Assembly (NCBI GenBank): GCA_009594995.1
Contig: VOPR01000015.1
Span: 124,001 to 188,000 of the forward strand
DNA: 64,000 bases
Reading direction: 5' to 3'
Source of the DNA: Nitrospira sp.
GTDB lineage: Bacteria > Nitrospirota > Nitrospiria > Nitrospirales > Nitrospiraceae
Shown here: positions 34,601 through 43,033 of the stretch, one piece after another
Numbering within the stretch: the first letter of the stretch is position 1
Layout: each line of letters opens with the position of its first letter
Made by a program: the position numbers and the translations under genes
Notes under the pieces: generated by a model
The model's database searches: none
The model's input: the letters and a program-made list of their open reading frames with translations, nothing else
What the model was told of the DNA's origin: nothing

Positions 34601-36814
34601 TTAGCGTGACGCTTGCTGTAATGCATTCGTCGATCGTTCAAGCGTACGAAGGTGCCGGAGTTGGACTTCTGCAGTTGCGAGGTCCTCTGCGGTAAGTGGT
34701 GCGAGGCCGAATCGGACTCGCGTGTAGAGCTGCGTGAGGGCATCCGCAGCGGGCCATGCTTCGGCCCATCGCTCGCGAACCTGGTAAAGAAATTCACGTG
34801 GCGTAGTGCTCGCCGGCTTGGCGATTCCCCGCTCTTCACAGCAGTGCAACATAGTGGTGTAAAGCGTGATGACGGCCTGTTGCTCGCTGGAAAAAGTGCC
34901 TAGTTGGGCCGTTCCCTGTCGAGACCGTCGCAGAAAGATCATGGCCCCGTAGGCTGCGCCGATCGCAAGAAGGAGGTAGATGGCGGCGTGCGGCATCCCG
35001 GATGGTGTGAACGTCTTCACCATACGGTCCAAGATGGCAGCACCTTGTGCAGACACCGCATTCATTGTTTCAGAGAGTTTTGTCCGCACGGCCTCCCCGC
35101 TCTCTCGAATGCCTTGCACGACGGTGAACTGGTCATGCGCGCTGTAATGGACGAACAGGCGATCCCACTTGAGGCGGATCGAATCCATGGCACTATTGGC
35201 TGATTGCCACCAGGTTGGTCCGGTCGCTCCCGGAGCAGGAGGGGTCGGGTCCATCGTGATCCAGCCTGATTGGGGGAAATAGACTTCCACCCAGGCATGG
35301 GCGTCCCGCTGCCGCACCGTATAGTAGCCGCCGAATTCATTCCACTCGGTCGCGAGAAATCCGGTGACTAACCGCGCAGGAATTCCGATGGTCCGAAGCA
35401 TGACCACCATTGCCGTCGCATAGTGTTCGCAATAGCCGGTTTTGCGAGTCAGGAGAAAATCTTCGAGCGGATGGGCGGACTGAAGGGACGGCACGTCCAG
35501 GTTATATCGATAGTGCGTCAACAAATGTGTGTGGAGGAGGGCGACGGCCTGGGCGACGCTCGTCGCGGGCTGAGTGACCTCGCGTGCCAGCTCAGAGATC
35601 TGCGTGCTCACGACCGGCACTTGAAGATACTGCTGCAGAATAAAATCCGGATAAATCAGCGCGGCGGTCTTCTTCTCCCCTGCGCTCAGGCTAGTGGGCG
35701 AGGAGTAGACGGTGTATTGGCTTCGCGTGTGTAGAGGATATGGGAGGTGGAGCGAGCCCATGAGATCCGATTGAACGGAAAGGAAGTTGCCTTTGACTGA
35801 CGAGGGAAACGGAGCGCCGAAGAGGACGGCGGTGTCGAGAGGCTCGAGGAGAATCTCCTGCCTGAGCTGTCGAGCCGAAGCTGATGGTTTGGTGCCGGGC
35901 GTGCGGAGGGTGAACGTTCCCTCGGGAAGTTCCGTCAGTATGCGTCGGTGCGGCAGGCTGTTGCTCCAGGATTTTCCGTCGTAGCGATTGTAGGCGACGC
36001 CTCGAAGGTAGAGTGGCTCGCGCTTCGCCTCGTTGCCGGTGTGGTCAGGAAGTTCCACTCGCATGACGATACTCGGGTCCTGCTTGACCGGTCCGATGAC
36101 TCCCAGATCGACCTGTTCAGAAAAGCCGGTGGTGCGCAGACTTTCCCCATGGTTGTTCTGAAAGAAGCCCACCCCGACCCGGGGAATCAAGAAAAAGAAC
36201 AGCAAAGTGAGGCTGAAGGCGCCGGCTGCCATTGCGTTCGTCGTCCAGAAGAAGCGAAACGTCAGGCGGGGGAGCGGCAGAGCAGGTTGCGCCGCCGTGG
36301 TGAAATTGTGCTGACCTTCAGCCCCCTCTTCCTGTTCTTGCAGCAGGTGATAGAGGAGCAGGGTCCAGACTCCGATCACGAGATACACGAAGAAAAACGG
36401 GGCATACCAGATCTGCGTCGTCAGTGCCGCGGAGGCCAGTAGCGCGATCAGACTGATGGCGTAGAGATGCAGGAAGTCGCGTCGTTGGTCAAGGTTCGAG
36501 AGTTTGTTCACGAGGAGCAGCACAAGAAAGTGAATCCCGGCCGGCAGGAGTTCCTGTGAGATGAGGAGGAGATCGACCCAGAATCCTGCGAATGCGAGAA
36601 GGAGAAAGATGTTCCATGTGAGGGCGGAGAGGCGAAGGTGCTGCAAGATCCCTGAGCTATTCCCGGCGTGAGGCACACGCAGCAGCGCTGTGGCGAAGGC
36701 CCCGGCCGCCAAAACAAGGAGCCAGGGGGGCAAGGCGATGGCGAGAGTCAGGCTTGCGCAGCCTGTTGCCGCCAGCAGGATTGAACTAAGCCGGAAGGCG
36801 TGATCCAGCGGCAT
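34601..36814 (-). CDS. TgpA-type transglutaminase-like membrane protein (DUF3488)
   Basis: 737-aa membrane protein. About six to seven membrane spans occupy residues 10-210 (DUF3488), followed by a long extracytoplasmic region with a transglutaminase core: nucleophile Cys in KTGYCEHYATAMVVMLRTIG, then His in RDAHAWVEVYF, and Asp in WITMDPTPP. A further membrane span lies near residue 600 and the tail resembles DUF4129 (TLYTTMLHCCEERGIAKP). Members are envelope transglutaminases or amidases of unknown substrate. Its start overlaps the DUF58 gene by 29 bases, forming the common MoxR-DUF58-TgpA module. Confidence 0.93.
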   Translation of the reverse strand: MPLDHAFRLSSILLAATGCASLTLAIALPPWLLVLAAGAFATALLRVPHAGNSSGILQHLRLSALTWNIFLLLAFAGFWVDLLLISQELLPAGIHFLVLLLVNKLSNLDQRRDFLHLYAISLIALLASAALTTQIWYAPFFFVYLVIGVWTLLLYHLLQEQEEGAEGQHNFTTAAQPALPLPRLTFRFFWTTNAMAAGAFSLTLLFFFLIPRVGVGFFQNNHGESLRTTGFSEQVDLGVIGPVKQDPSIVMRVELPDHTGNEAKREPLYLRGVAYNRYDGKSWSNSLPHRRILTELPEGTFTLRTPGTKPSASARQLRQEILLEPLDTAVLFGAPFPSSVKGNFLSVQSDLMGSLHLPYPLHTRSQYTVYSSPTSLSAGEKKTAALIYPDFILQQYLQVPVVSTQISELAREVTQPATSVAQAVALLHTHLLTHYRYNLDVPSLQSAHPLEDFLLTRKTGYCEHYATAMVVMLRTIGIPARLVTGFLATEWNEFGGYYTVRQRDAHAWVEVYFPQSGWITMDPTPPAPGATGPTWWQSANSAMDSIRLKWDRLFVHYSAHDQFTVVQGIRESGEAVRTKLSETMNAVSAQGAAILDRMVKTFTPSGMPHAAIYLLLAIGAAYGAMIFLRRSRQGTAQLGTFSSEQQAVITLYTTMLHCCEERGIAKPASTTPREFLYQVRERWAEAWPAADALTQLYTRVRFGLAPLTAEDLATAEVQLRHLRTLERSTNALQQASR

Positions 36815-37928
36815 CGAAGAGATCCTTGTGAGTCTGAGGAGTTAAAACCTGATCGACCACCGGGAAAGCCTCGCGGCGGGACGGGTCCGTCCAGGCTGAG
36901 AGTAGGATGGTGGGACCCTCCTGGGATGCTGCAAGCGCGTGGGCCAGGGCTTGTTGGACGGCCGCGCTCTCCGCTACGGGACGTCGCTCACAGAGCGCCA
37001 GGGTATGAAAAAGATGAAGCGCCTGCTCCTTTCCGTCCGCCAGAACGTCTTGTTGATCGCCGAGCAGCAAACGAAGGCGTGTCCCATCTTTCAGAAATTG
37101 ATCGATCAGTGAGGCAGCAATAGAGAGTGCCCGTTCAAAGCGCTCCTCTTCTTCATCCGGGGCGACCGTCGAGACGGCAAGCGTGATCATTCGTTGATCT
37201 TCGGCTTCGGTCTCTTTGAGCATAAGTTTGGCGGTCCGCGCCGTCGTCATCCAATGGATGGCGCGGGAATCGTCACCGGGCCGGAACTCCCGCAGATTGT
37301 AGAGTGAATGTCCCGGGCCTCGTCGCGCTAGTGTCTGCTCATGGCCGATCGCGGTCAGTTCCTGGAGCCGCAACGGTGGCAGAGGGATGAGTTCGGGACA
37401 GACAATCAGGCTGGCCTCGCTCGGGTAGAACGCTTTTTTGTGAAAGAGTCCGAAAGGGAACGGGGTGACCACACGGACGCCGTCGAGGTGATACCGCCCA
37501 CGTCGTCTGATGAGCAACGGATAGGATCGCAACGTTGATGCCCCTGGCGCGAGGTGGGTGAGGTGAATACCGCGATCGTGATCCTGGCCCGCGACGACAT
37601 CGAGAAACCGTAGCGAGACGCTCGGAATATGTGATTTGCGATTGGCAATCCACAGCGTCGCCGTGGTCGGTTGATTGACGAAGAGCGTGTCCGGGAGATG
37701 GCGATGGAACTCCAGTCGGCGCACGCACTGTTCCGACAGCAGACCGGACAACACGATCAGGCTGAGCATCATGGCCAGCAAGAGGTAAAACAGGTTGTTC
37801 CCGGTGTTGACGGCAGCGATTCCGACGGCCAGGGTTAAGAGGAGAAAACGAATGCCTTCCGTCGTCACGCGAATGGTGCGGTGTCGGGAAAGTTGCCGGA
37901 GGAGGGCTCGGATGCTAGTGCGTGCCAT
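36786..37928 (-). CDS. DUF58-family membrane protein
   Basis: 380-aa protein with two N-terminal membrane spans (about 26-66; FLLLTLAVGIAAVNTGNNLF and LLLAMMLSLIVLSGLL), then a cytoplasmic region whose signature RPGDDSRAIHWMTTARTAKL (core DSRAIHW) defines DUF58. A von Willebrand A-like C-terminal half follows (MITLAVSTVAPDEE, LRLLLGDQQDVL). Such proteins pair with MoxR ATPases and act in assembly or quality control of secreted enzymes. It sits between the MoxR gene (76 bases) and the transglutaminase gene (overlap). Confidence 0.9.
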   Translation of the reverse strand: MARTSIRALLRQLSRHRTIRVTTEGIRFLLLTLAVGIAAVNTGNNLFYLLLAMMLSLIVLSGLLSEQCVRRLEFHRHLPDTLFVNQPTTATLWIANRKSHIPSVSLRFLDVVAGQDHDRGIHLTHLAPGASTLRSYPLLIRRRGRYHLDGVRVVTPFPFGLFHKKAFYPSEASLIVCPELIPLPPLRLQELTAIGHEQTLARRGPGHSLYNLREFRPGDDSRAIHWMTTARTAKLMLKETEAEDQRMITLAVSTVAPDEEEERFERALSIAASLIDQFLKDGTRLRLLLGDQQDVLADGKEQALHLFHTLALCERRPVAESAAVQQALAHALAASQEGPTILLSAWTDPSRREAFPVVDQVLTPQTHKDLFDAAGSRLPA

Positions 37929-38004
37929 GCTGGTGGCCCGTCATACAGGGGCGCCATTTCCGCGCGGTTGTCAGATGTGCTTGCTCCCGGCGCTCCCGGG
38001 GCAT

Positions 38005-38946
38005 TCACACTGGAACAGGAATGCTCTCGAGAATGTCTTGAATGACCCGCTCCGTATGCTCGACGCTTTTTGTGCGCGTGCCGTGAGAGCGGCTGAGCAT
38101 GACGCGATGGGACAGGACGGAAGGAGCGAGTTCCTTGATGTCCTCGGGAAGGCAATAGGTCCGGTCGCGCACGAGGGCAAGGGCCTTCGCCGCTTTGGTC
38201 AGCGCCAGCGCGCCCCGTGTACTCACCCCGAGCGACAGGAGTTCGTTCTGTCTGGTGGCGTGCACGATGGCGAGGAGGTAATCCATCAGGCTGTCCTCGA
38301 TCCTGACTTTGTCTGCCCGTGCCTGGAGGTCCAGGATATGTTGTGCGTTCAGAACGGGTTCAATTTCGTTGGCCGGATGCAGTGAGTGAGGGCGGTCTAA
38401 CACCTTCTTTTCCTCTTCCGGCGTCGGGTAGCCGATGGAGAGTCGCATGAGGAACCGGTCCAACTGTGATTCCGGAAGCGGAAAGGTGCCGTGATATTCC
38501 GCCGGATTTTGCGTGGCAATGACCATGAACGGCTGATGGAGCGGATACGTTTGGTTATCCACGGAAATCTGGGCTTCGCTCATCGCCTCCAGCAGACTGC
38601 TTTGTGTTTTGGGCGTGGTGCGATTGATCTCATCGGCCAGGACAATGTTGGCGAACAGCGGCCCCGGCATGAACTCAAAGGCTTGTTTTTGACGATTGAA
38701 TACGGAGATGCCGACGATGTCAGACGGCAGCAAGTCACTGGTGAACTGAATGCGTTTGAAGGAGCAATCGAGCGAGCGCGCCAGGCTATGGGCCAGGGTG
38801 GTTTTCCCGACGCCGGGCACGTCTTCGATCAGGAGGTGCCCCCGCGCCAACAGGCAGACCACGGCCAATTCAATGGCCCGCGGCTTGCCTTTGATGACCT
38901 GCGCGATATTGTCCTGTAACGATTTGATAGATTGCGAAGAATTCAC
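38005..38946 (-). CDS. MoxR-family AAA+ ATPase
   Basis: 313-aa ATPase. Walker A GVGKTT (residues 45-50, within EDVPGVGKTTLAHSLA), Walker B VLADEINRTTPKTQSSLLEAM, sensor 1 FMVIATQNPAEY and arginine-finger region GTFPLPESQLDRFLMRL. The C-terminal lid holds ALALTKAAKALALVRDR. MoxR ATPases act as chaperones for assembly of multi-subunit or cofactor enzymes. First gene of the MoxR-DUF58-TgpA operon; the unknown gene at 39063 lies 116 bases upstream on the same strand. Confidence 0.95.
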   Translation of the reverse strand: MNSSQSIKSLQDNIAQVIKGKPRAIELAVVCLLARGHLLIEDVPGVGKTTLAHSLARSLDCSFKRIQFTSDLLPSDIVGISVFNRQKQAFEFMPGPLFANIVLADEINRTTPKTQSSLLEAMSEAQISVDNQTYPLHQPFMVIATQNPAEYHGTFPLPESQLDRFLMRLSIGYPTPEEEKKVLDRPHSLHPANEIEPVLNAQHILDLQARADKVRIEDSLMDYLLAIVHATRQNELLSLGVSTRGALALTKAAKALALVRDRTYCLPEDIKELAPSVLSHRVMLSRSHGTRTKSVEHTERVIQDILESIPVPV

Positions 38947-39062
38947 GATGGGGTGTTTTTGAAGAGAGTTATGTTCGGCACATGGCGTGTATGCCGAAGT
39001 CTAACAAAGGGTCCGGGGACCGTCAATTTATACGGGCTTTCACGCGGGCAGCGACGGGTTTG

Positions 39063-40391
39063 TCAGGAAATTGAGATGGACTCGGGTACGAGCGTCACAA
39101 ACCAAGGGGGCGTTTCTTCCGACATCCCCTGGAATCGTCTGGCGGTGCTGCTGGCTGGGATGCCTTCGAAGAGCGCACCCCGCTGAATCCTCACCTGCCG
39201 GAATCGATAGGGGGCAAGATGGCCGGCGGGCAGGCGAAGGACCGATGGAAAGCTCTGACGCAGCGGCGCCAGGTCCGACAACATGCAGGATCCACCGATC
39301 GGGAGGGCTGCGAGTCGGCGGTAGGTTTCTCCGAATACCTGCGGTAGGGTTTGTGGGGATAGGATGAGATCGGCAGGCCTCACGCCTGGATCTTCGATCA
39401 ACTGCGAGAGAATTTCCCAGAACACTTGAGAGTCAACCGCCCCTAACACGCAAAGGGCTCCGCGGGTGGCCATCAATTCAAGCAAGGCGAGCGGTCCGCG
39501 AATATCGAACTTCCAGGGCGGAAACAGCAGGCTTCGTCCGGCATGGTGCACCTCGAGCGCGTGCTCTTTCCCATGCCGAACCTCTCGGGACTCTCCCTTG
39601 GTGCGTCGCAGTTCTTCGGCCAGGCAGGTGGGAGAGATGCGGGTCGGTTCATAAGCAAAGGTCGGAGTCGCCGGCGCCCAACAGGTGACAATGAGGTAGC
39701 GGGTGGCCAGGCGCTGGTCCCGTTCCAACGGATCGAGAGCAAACATGTCCTGGTCGCCATAGAAGCGAAATTGCAGGCCGGGCTTGGCGCGCAGCCTGGT
39801 CAGGCGAAGCGGAGGCGCATGCAGGGGGCCCCCCAGTTGCGAATCGGGGTTCAACCGGTCGAGGCAATGGAGCATGAGCGGCCTGTTGTGCATGGCCAAT
39901 TGCGGCTCGTATAGGGTGACGAGTTCTTCGGCAAATGAGAGATCGCCCGCTCCCAGGTCTAACATCGATGCCGGAAGCTGTTCCAGCAAGAGGTCAAAGG
40001 GATTGAGGTGTTCTTGAATGAATGCCTCTACGGTGTCCGGTGAGACCGTCGGCAGCGGCCACTTGGTGGTCGGTTTTGCTCGCAGCCCAAAGAAGACGCA
40101 CAGGGCGCGTAACGCTTTTGTGGGCGGAAGTCCTGTAAATTGTTTAAGCAGGTCAACGCAGGAGTGGCGATCGTCGGTTGCGTGGGCCGGCGGCAAGGCG
40201 GCAATGAGGCCCTGCTTGAGGTCGTCGTGAGTAGAAGAGGCATCAATGGCGTCGATCAGCCTCGTGCGCGTCGCGGGCCAGTCGGCCGGATTCACGAGTT
40301 GGCGCGAGGCATCCCAGGAGATTGTGTCGAGAGACCTGGCGGACGTGACCTGTTTCCGAAAGGCGGCCAGGCTGTCAGAATCAACGGGCAT
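39063..40391 (-). CDS. Unknown protein with possible methyltransferase core
   Basis: 442-aa protein not assigned to a family. MLDLGAGDLSFAEELVTLYE (about residues 142-161) has the LDLGAGxG motif I of class I SAM-dependent methyltransferases, but later motifs are not obvious. The N-terminal 130 residues are helical; the C-terminal part contains PWKFDIRGPLALLELMATRG, and FQGMSEETPPWFVTLVPE at the end. No signal or membrane span. The gene lies alone between the MoxR gene and the divergent chaN-like gene. A methyltransferase role is possible but unsupported beyond motif I. Confidence 0.7.
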   Translation of the reverse strand: MPVDSDSLAAFRKQVTSARSLDTISWDASRQLVNPADWPATRTRLIDAIDASSTHDDLKQGLIAALPPAHATDDRHSCVDLLKQFTGLPPTKALRALCVFFGLRAKPTTKWPLPTVSPDTVEAFIQEHLNPFDLLLEQLPASMLDLGAGDLSFAEELVTLYEPQLAMHNRPLMLHCLDRLNPDSQLGGPLHAPPLRLTRLRAKPGLQFRFYGDQDMFALDPLERDQRLATRYLIVTCWAPATPTFAYEPTRISPTCLAEELRRTKGESREVRHGKEHALEVHHAGRSLLFPPWKFDIRGPLALLELMATRGALCVLGAVDSQVFWEILSQLIEDPGVRPADLILSPQTLPQVFGETYRRLAALPIGGSCMLSDLAPLRQSFPSVLRLPAGHLAPYRFRQVRIQRGALFEGIPASSTARRFQGMSEETPPWFVTLVPESISIS

Positions 40392-40534
40392 GGATCAATC
40401 AGGGGTTCGTGGATAGGCGCGTAGTTCGCGGCTGATGGGCTAAAAATAGTGTGTTGCGCAGAGTATCGGGCCGGTCGTGAAGGAGTCAAGCGCGTCTCCT
40501 TGCGGCCACGTCAGGCGTATGTTAGGTAGACGAG

Positions 40535-41551
40535 ATGCGTTCATTACTCACGCATTCATGCGAGACGTTCTACGGTAGTGCCAAACATTTGGTCACCATG
40601 CTGGCCTTCGCGCTGGTCATGTCGGGCTGCCAGGCGAAAGAGCATCCAGTAGCTGGTATGCCCCAGGTATGGGACGAATGGGCAGTGGGACAGATTCTAG
40701 ATGCCAAAACCGGCCGCGTAGTCGGGATACAGGAGTGGTTAATAGGGTTGGCCGGGTACGACGTGATTTATTTGGGGGAGGAGCATCACAATCAGGCCCA
40801 CATTGATGCCGCATTGAGGGTGCTTCGTTCGCTGGTGAGCCAAGGACGCCGGCCGGTGCTCGCCATGGAAATGTTTGGATGGGAGGGGCAGCCGGCGCTC
40901 AACCACTATCTCTCGTCGAAGGAGTCTGTTCGCTCGGAATTCCTGGAGCAGGTGGGATGGAAGCAAAATTGGGGCGGGGCCTTCGAAGATTACGAACCGT
41001 TGGTGCGATTTGCTCAGGACCAACGGCTTCCGCTGCTGGCGATGAATCCACCTAAGGCGTTGATTCGACAGGTGGTCAGGCAGGGGCTGACTCAGGCCAA
41101 AGAACAGCCGGAGTGGCGTCAGTGGGGCATGGAAGGGGAGGCCATCGTTGATGATGCGGCCTATCGTTCCCGTATATTGTCCCAGCTGCAAGCGTGCCAT
41201 GGGGGCGGGGCGCCGGAAGACTATCAGACGATGTATGAAGCGTCTATGGTGAGAGACGAGGGGATGGCAAAAACGCTAGCTGCGGCATTTAACGGAATAC
41301 GTGCCCAATCTGATCCCAGCCAAGGGCCTGTGGTGAGTTATACAGGGGGCGGCCACGTACAATATCGACTGCCGGTGCCGAACCGTGTTGCGCGGCGGAT
41401 TCAGGGCGGACTCAAGGAGGTAACCATCTATATGGCTACCTTTGAGCAAGAACGGGCCGCGGAGCTGTACCAAACTATGCAGGAAGGCATCGCAGATTTC
41501 GTGTGGTTGACGCCTCAGGGCTCTCAAGGAGCCCCTCGACGGTGCCGATAA
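40535..41551 (+). CDS. ChaN-family lipoprotein
   Basis: 338-aa lipoprotein. The signal (LVTMLAFALVMSGC) ends in the lipobox MSGC. The mature protein is ChaN/Tiki-like: VIYLGEEHHNQAHIDAALRV with the GEEHHN motif, VLAMEMFGWEGQP, LLAMNPPKALIRQVVR, and VVSYTGGGHVQYRLPVP. ChaN-like proteins bind haem in Campylobacter-type iron uptake; Tiki relatives are metalloproteases. Metal ligands are likely the His/Glu of GEEHHN and the GGGH. Its function here (haem or metal handling) is inferred from the family. Confidence 0.9.
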   Translation: MRSLLTHSCETFYGSAKHLVTMLAFALVMSGCQAKEHPVAGMPQVWDEWAVGQILDAKTGRVVGIQEWLIGLAGYDVIYLGEEHHNQAHIDAALRVLRSLVSQGRRPVLAMEMFGWEGQPALNHYLSSKESVRSEFLEQVGWKQNWGGAFEDYEPLVRFAQDQRLPLLAMNPPKALIRQVVRQGLTQAKEQPEWRQWGMEGEAIVDDAAYRSRILSQLQACHGGGAPEDYQTMYEASMVRDEGMAKTLAAAFNGIRAQSDPSQGPVVSYTGGGHVQYRLPVPNRVARRIQGGLKEVTIYMATFEQERAAELYQTMQEGIADFVWLTPQGSQGAPRRCR

Positions 41552-41600
41552 GAAGACTCAGCGGTCGAGCCGCACGGCCCTGCTGACTCGTCTCGATTTT

Positions 41601-41618
41601 AGGCGGGTCCCCCCGCCT
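41601..41618. other. G/C-rich hairpin downstream of the ChaN gene
   Basis: Inverted repeat AGGCGGG/CCCGCCT with a 4-base loop in the gap between the ChaN-like and SWIM genes. There is no T-tract after it on the plus strand, so it is not called a terminator. Confidence 0.3.
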
Positions 41619-41697
41619 GCGGGATAGCCGTATCAGGGAAGCTGCCGTACACTCTGGTCTCGTTGCCCGGGTGGTCGGCATCAGGAGTGGTGATTCC

Positions 41698-42636
41698 ATG
41701 GCACTACGGCGATCATTCGGCAGGTTACAAGGGCGACTCACCGAGACCAATCATTTCACAGGTGGCACTATGCGGGGGAAAATCGCATGTTCGGCTGACC
41801 GCCTCAGTTTGTTGGAGGCAGCCATGATCAGCTCCGTCGTGGAGCCCAACGCCTTCCAAATCGGAAAGCAATATCAGTCGGAGCGTCGTGTGCAGCTGAC
41901 TGATGCGTCGGACACCGAACTCACCTCCTCCGTAATGGGCAATTCCGGGTTGTATGAGCAGACCATTCGTCTGAGCAATGGCCACCTGGAGGCCAGGTGT
42001 TCCTGCACGTTGTCTGAGCAGCCGATTTGTCGGCATGGCGTTGCCGCGTTGCTTGAGTATCAACGCTGGTCGAACGCACGGATCGTTCCCAAGGCCAGGC
42101 CTGCCGCTCCCCGCCTCGAAACGGTACGATCCCCAGCCCCGTCAGTGTCCCCCGGTGATGTAAAACTCAGCGAATTGAATCAGTTTAGTGAGTGGATGCA
42201 GCGGGTGGTTCAGGCCATTCAGACTGGTCAACCGGTTCCCGATCAGCCCGGTATCGAACCGGGTCTTGTGTCTACCTGGACCCAAATCATCCAGCAATTG
42301 GACGAACGCAGGCGCGAGAGCGAAGTAGCGCAAATCGAACTCGATACGGACATTCGCAATCGAGAGGCGGCGGTCGCGCGTCTGACCCAGGACCTGGAAG
42401 CGTCCGTCAAGGAATCAAAATCGCTGCAGGTGATTTGCCGGGACCTCCAACGGGAAGTGGAACAACAAAAATCCGCCCTCAACAAAACGACCGACCTTTC
42501 CCGACACATAGAGCAATTTGAGGGTGAGGTGAAGGCCATAGCCGGCCTGTTGACCGAGAAAAGCCGCCGGTTAGAAGGGCTCTCGGAGACCTGTCGAGAT
42601 GTGGGAACGATGCTGAAATCGTTAGGCAAGGCCTAA
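41698..42636 (+). CDS. SWIM zinc finger and coiled-coil protein
   Basis: 312-aa protein (from ATG 41698). A SWIM-type zinc finger, CSC...CRHGVAALL, sits at about residues 100-120 (ARCSCTLSEQPICRHGVAAL), with the CxCx(n)CxH ligand set. The C-terminal 150 residues are a long coiled coil (RRRESEVAQIELDTDIRNRE, LTQDLEASVKESKSLQ, KTTDLSRHIEQFEGEVKAIA). SWIM fingers bind nucleic acids or proteins; in bacteria they are often paired with SNF2 helicases, but none is nearby. Starts at 41770 and 41824 are alternatives; the latter would begin just before VVEPNAFQIG. Function unknown. Confidence 0.8.
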   Translation: MALRRSFGRLQGRLTETNHFTGGTMRGKIACSADRLSLLEAAMISSVVEPNAFQIGKQYQSERRVQLTDASDTELTSSVMGNSGLYEQTIRLSNGHLEARCSCTLSEQPICRHGVAALLEYQRWSNARIVPKARPAAPRLETVRSPAPSVSPGDVKLSELNQFSEWMQRVVQAIQTGQPVPDQPGIEPGLVSTWTQIIQQLDERRRESEVAQIELDTDIRNREAAVARLTQDLEASVKESKSLQVICRDLQREVEQQKSALNKTTDLSRHIEQFEGEVKAIAGLLTEKSRRLEGLSETCRDVGTMLKSLGKA

Positions 42637-42707
42637 AGCGGGCATCCGGCTGTAAACCAGCCGGTCTTGCCTCTGAACTCCATCCGACCCTTCTTTTTCC
42701 TACCCCC

Positions 42708-42737
42708 TTGCGCGATCCCCCGTCCCTTCAGTACAAT
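42708..42737 (+). promoter_or_regulatory. Predicted promoter of the 58-aa membrane protein gene
   Basis: -35 TTGCGC (42708-42713), 18-base spacer, -10 TACAAT (42732-42737). The -10 and following bases (TACAATGCGGCC-CTCTT) closely resemble the rpmH promoter at 56114. Confidence 0.55.
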
Positions 42738-42778
42738 GCGGCCCTCTTTGGGGATTCCTTGATTACAAGGGGGAGATC

Positions 42779-42955
42779 ATGAACAAGCTGATAGTGGGCG
42801 TGTTGAGCGGAATCGGAGCGCTGCAGGCGACCAGTGCGTTTGCCAATGTCAGTGAAGGTCCGCCGGATTACAGCGGTATTACTGGCCTCTACTATACCCT
42901 GATTGCGTTGATCCTGGCATTCGGGGTGTACGACACTTTCTTCAAGAAGAGCTAA
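42779..42955 (+). CDS. 58-aa membrane protein
   Basis: Small gene of 58 codons. The N-terminus (MNKLIVGVLSGIGALQATSA) looks like a signal peptide or signal anchor, followed by a short polar loop (FANVSEGPPDYSGIT) and a second hydrophobic segment (GLYYTLIALILAFGVYDTFF) ending in two Lys. The ribosome site AAGGGGGA precedes the ATG. A promoter lies upstream (42708-42737) and a strong hairpin lies downstream, so it is an independent transcription unit. I do not recognise a family; a role as a small subunit of a membrane complex is possible. Confidence 0.75.
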   Translation: MNKLIVGVLSGIGALQATSAFANVSEGPPDYSGITGLYYTLIALILAFGVYDTFFKKS

Positions 42956-42975
42956 CCAGCTCCTCCTGATTTAGC

Positions 42976-43033
42976 GGCGTGAAATGTTTCTCCGTTTGAT
43001 AAGACGGAGACGATGTTTCACGCCTTCTTTTTT
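42976..43033. terminator. Strong hairpin terminator between convergent genes
   Basis: Stem GCGTGAAA...TTTCACGC with an inner TCTCCGT/ACGGAGA arm, followed by CTTCTTTTTT on the plus strand. It overlaps the last codons of the minus-strand TesA-like gene, so it probably ends the 58-aa gene's transcript and may act in both directions. Confidence 0.85.

Noticed and set aside
38551..38561. TTATCCACG resembling a DnaA box
   Set aside because: A single copy inside the MoxR coding sequence, without neighbours or an A/T-rich region.
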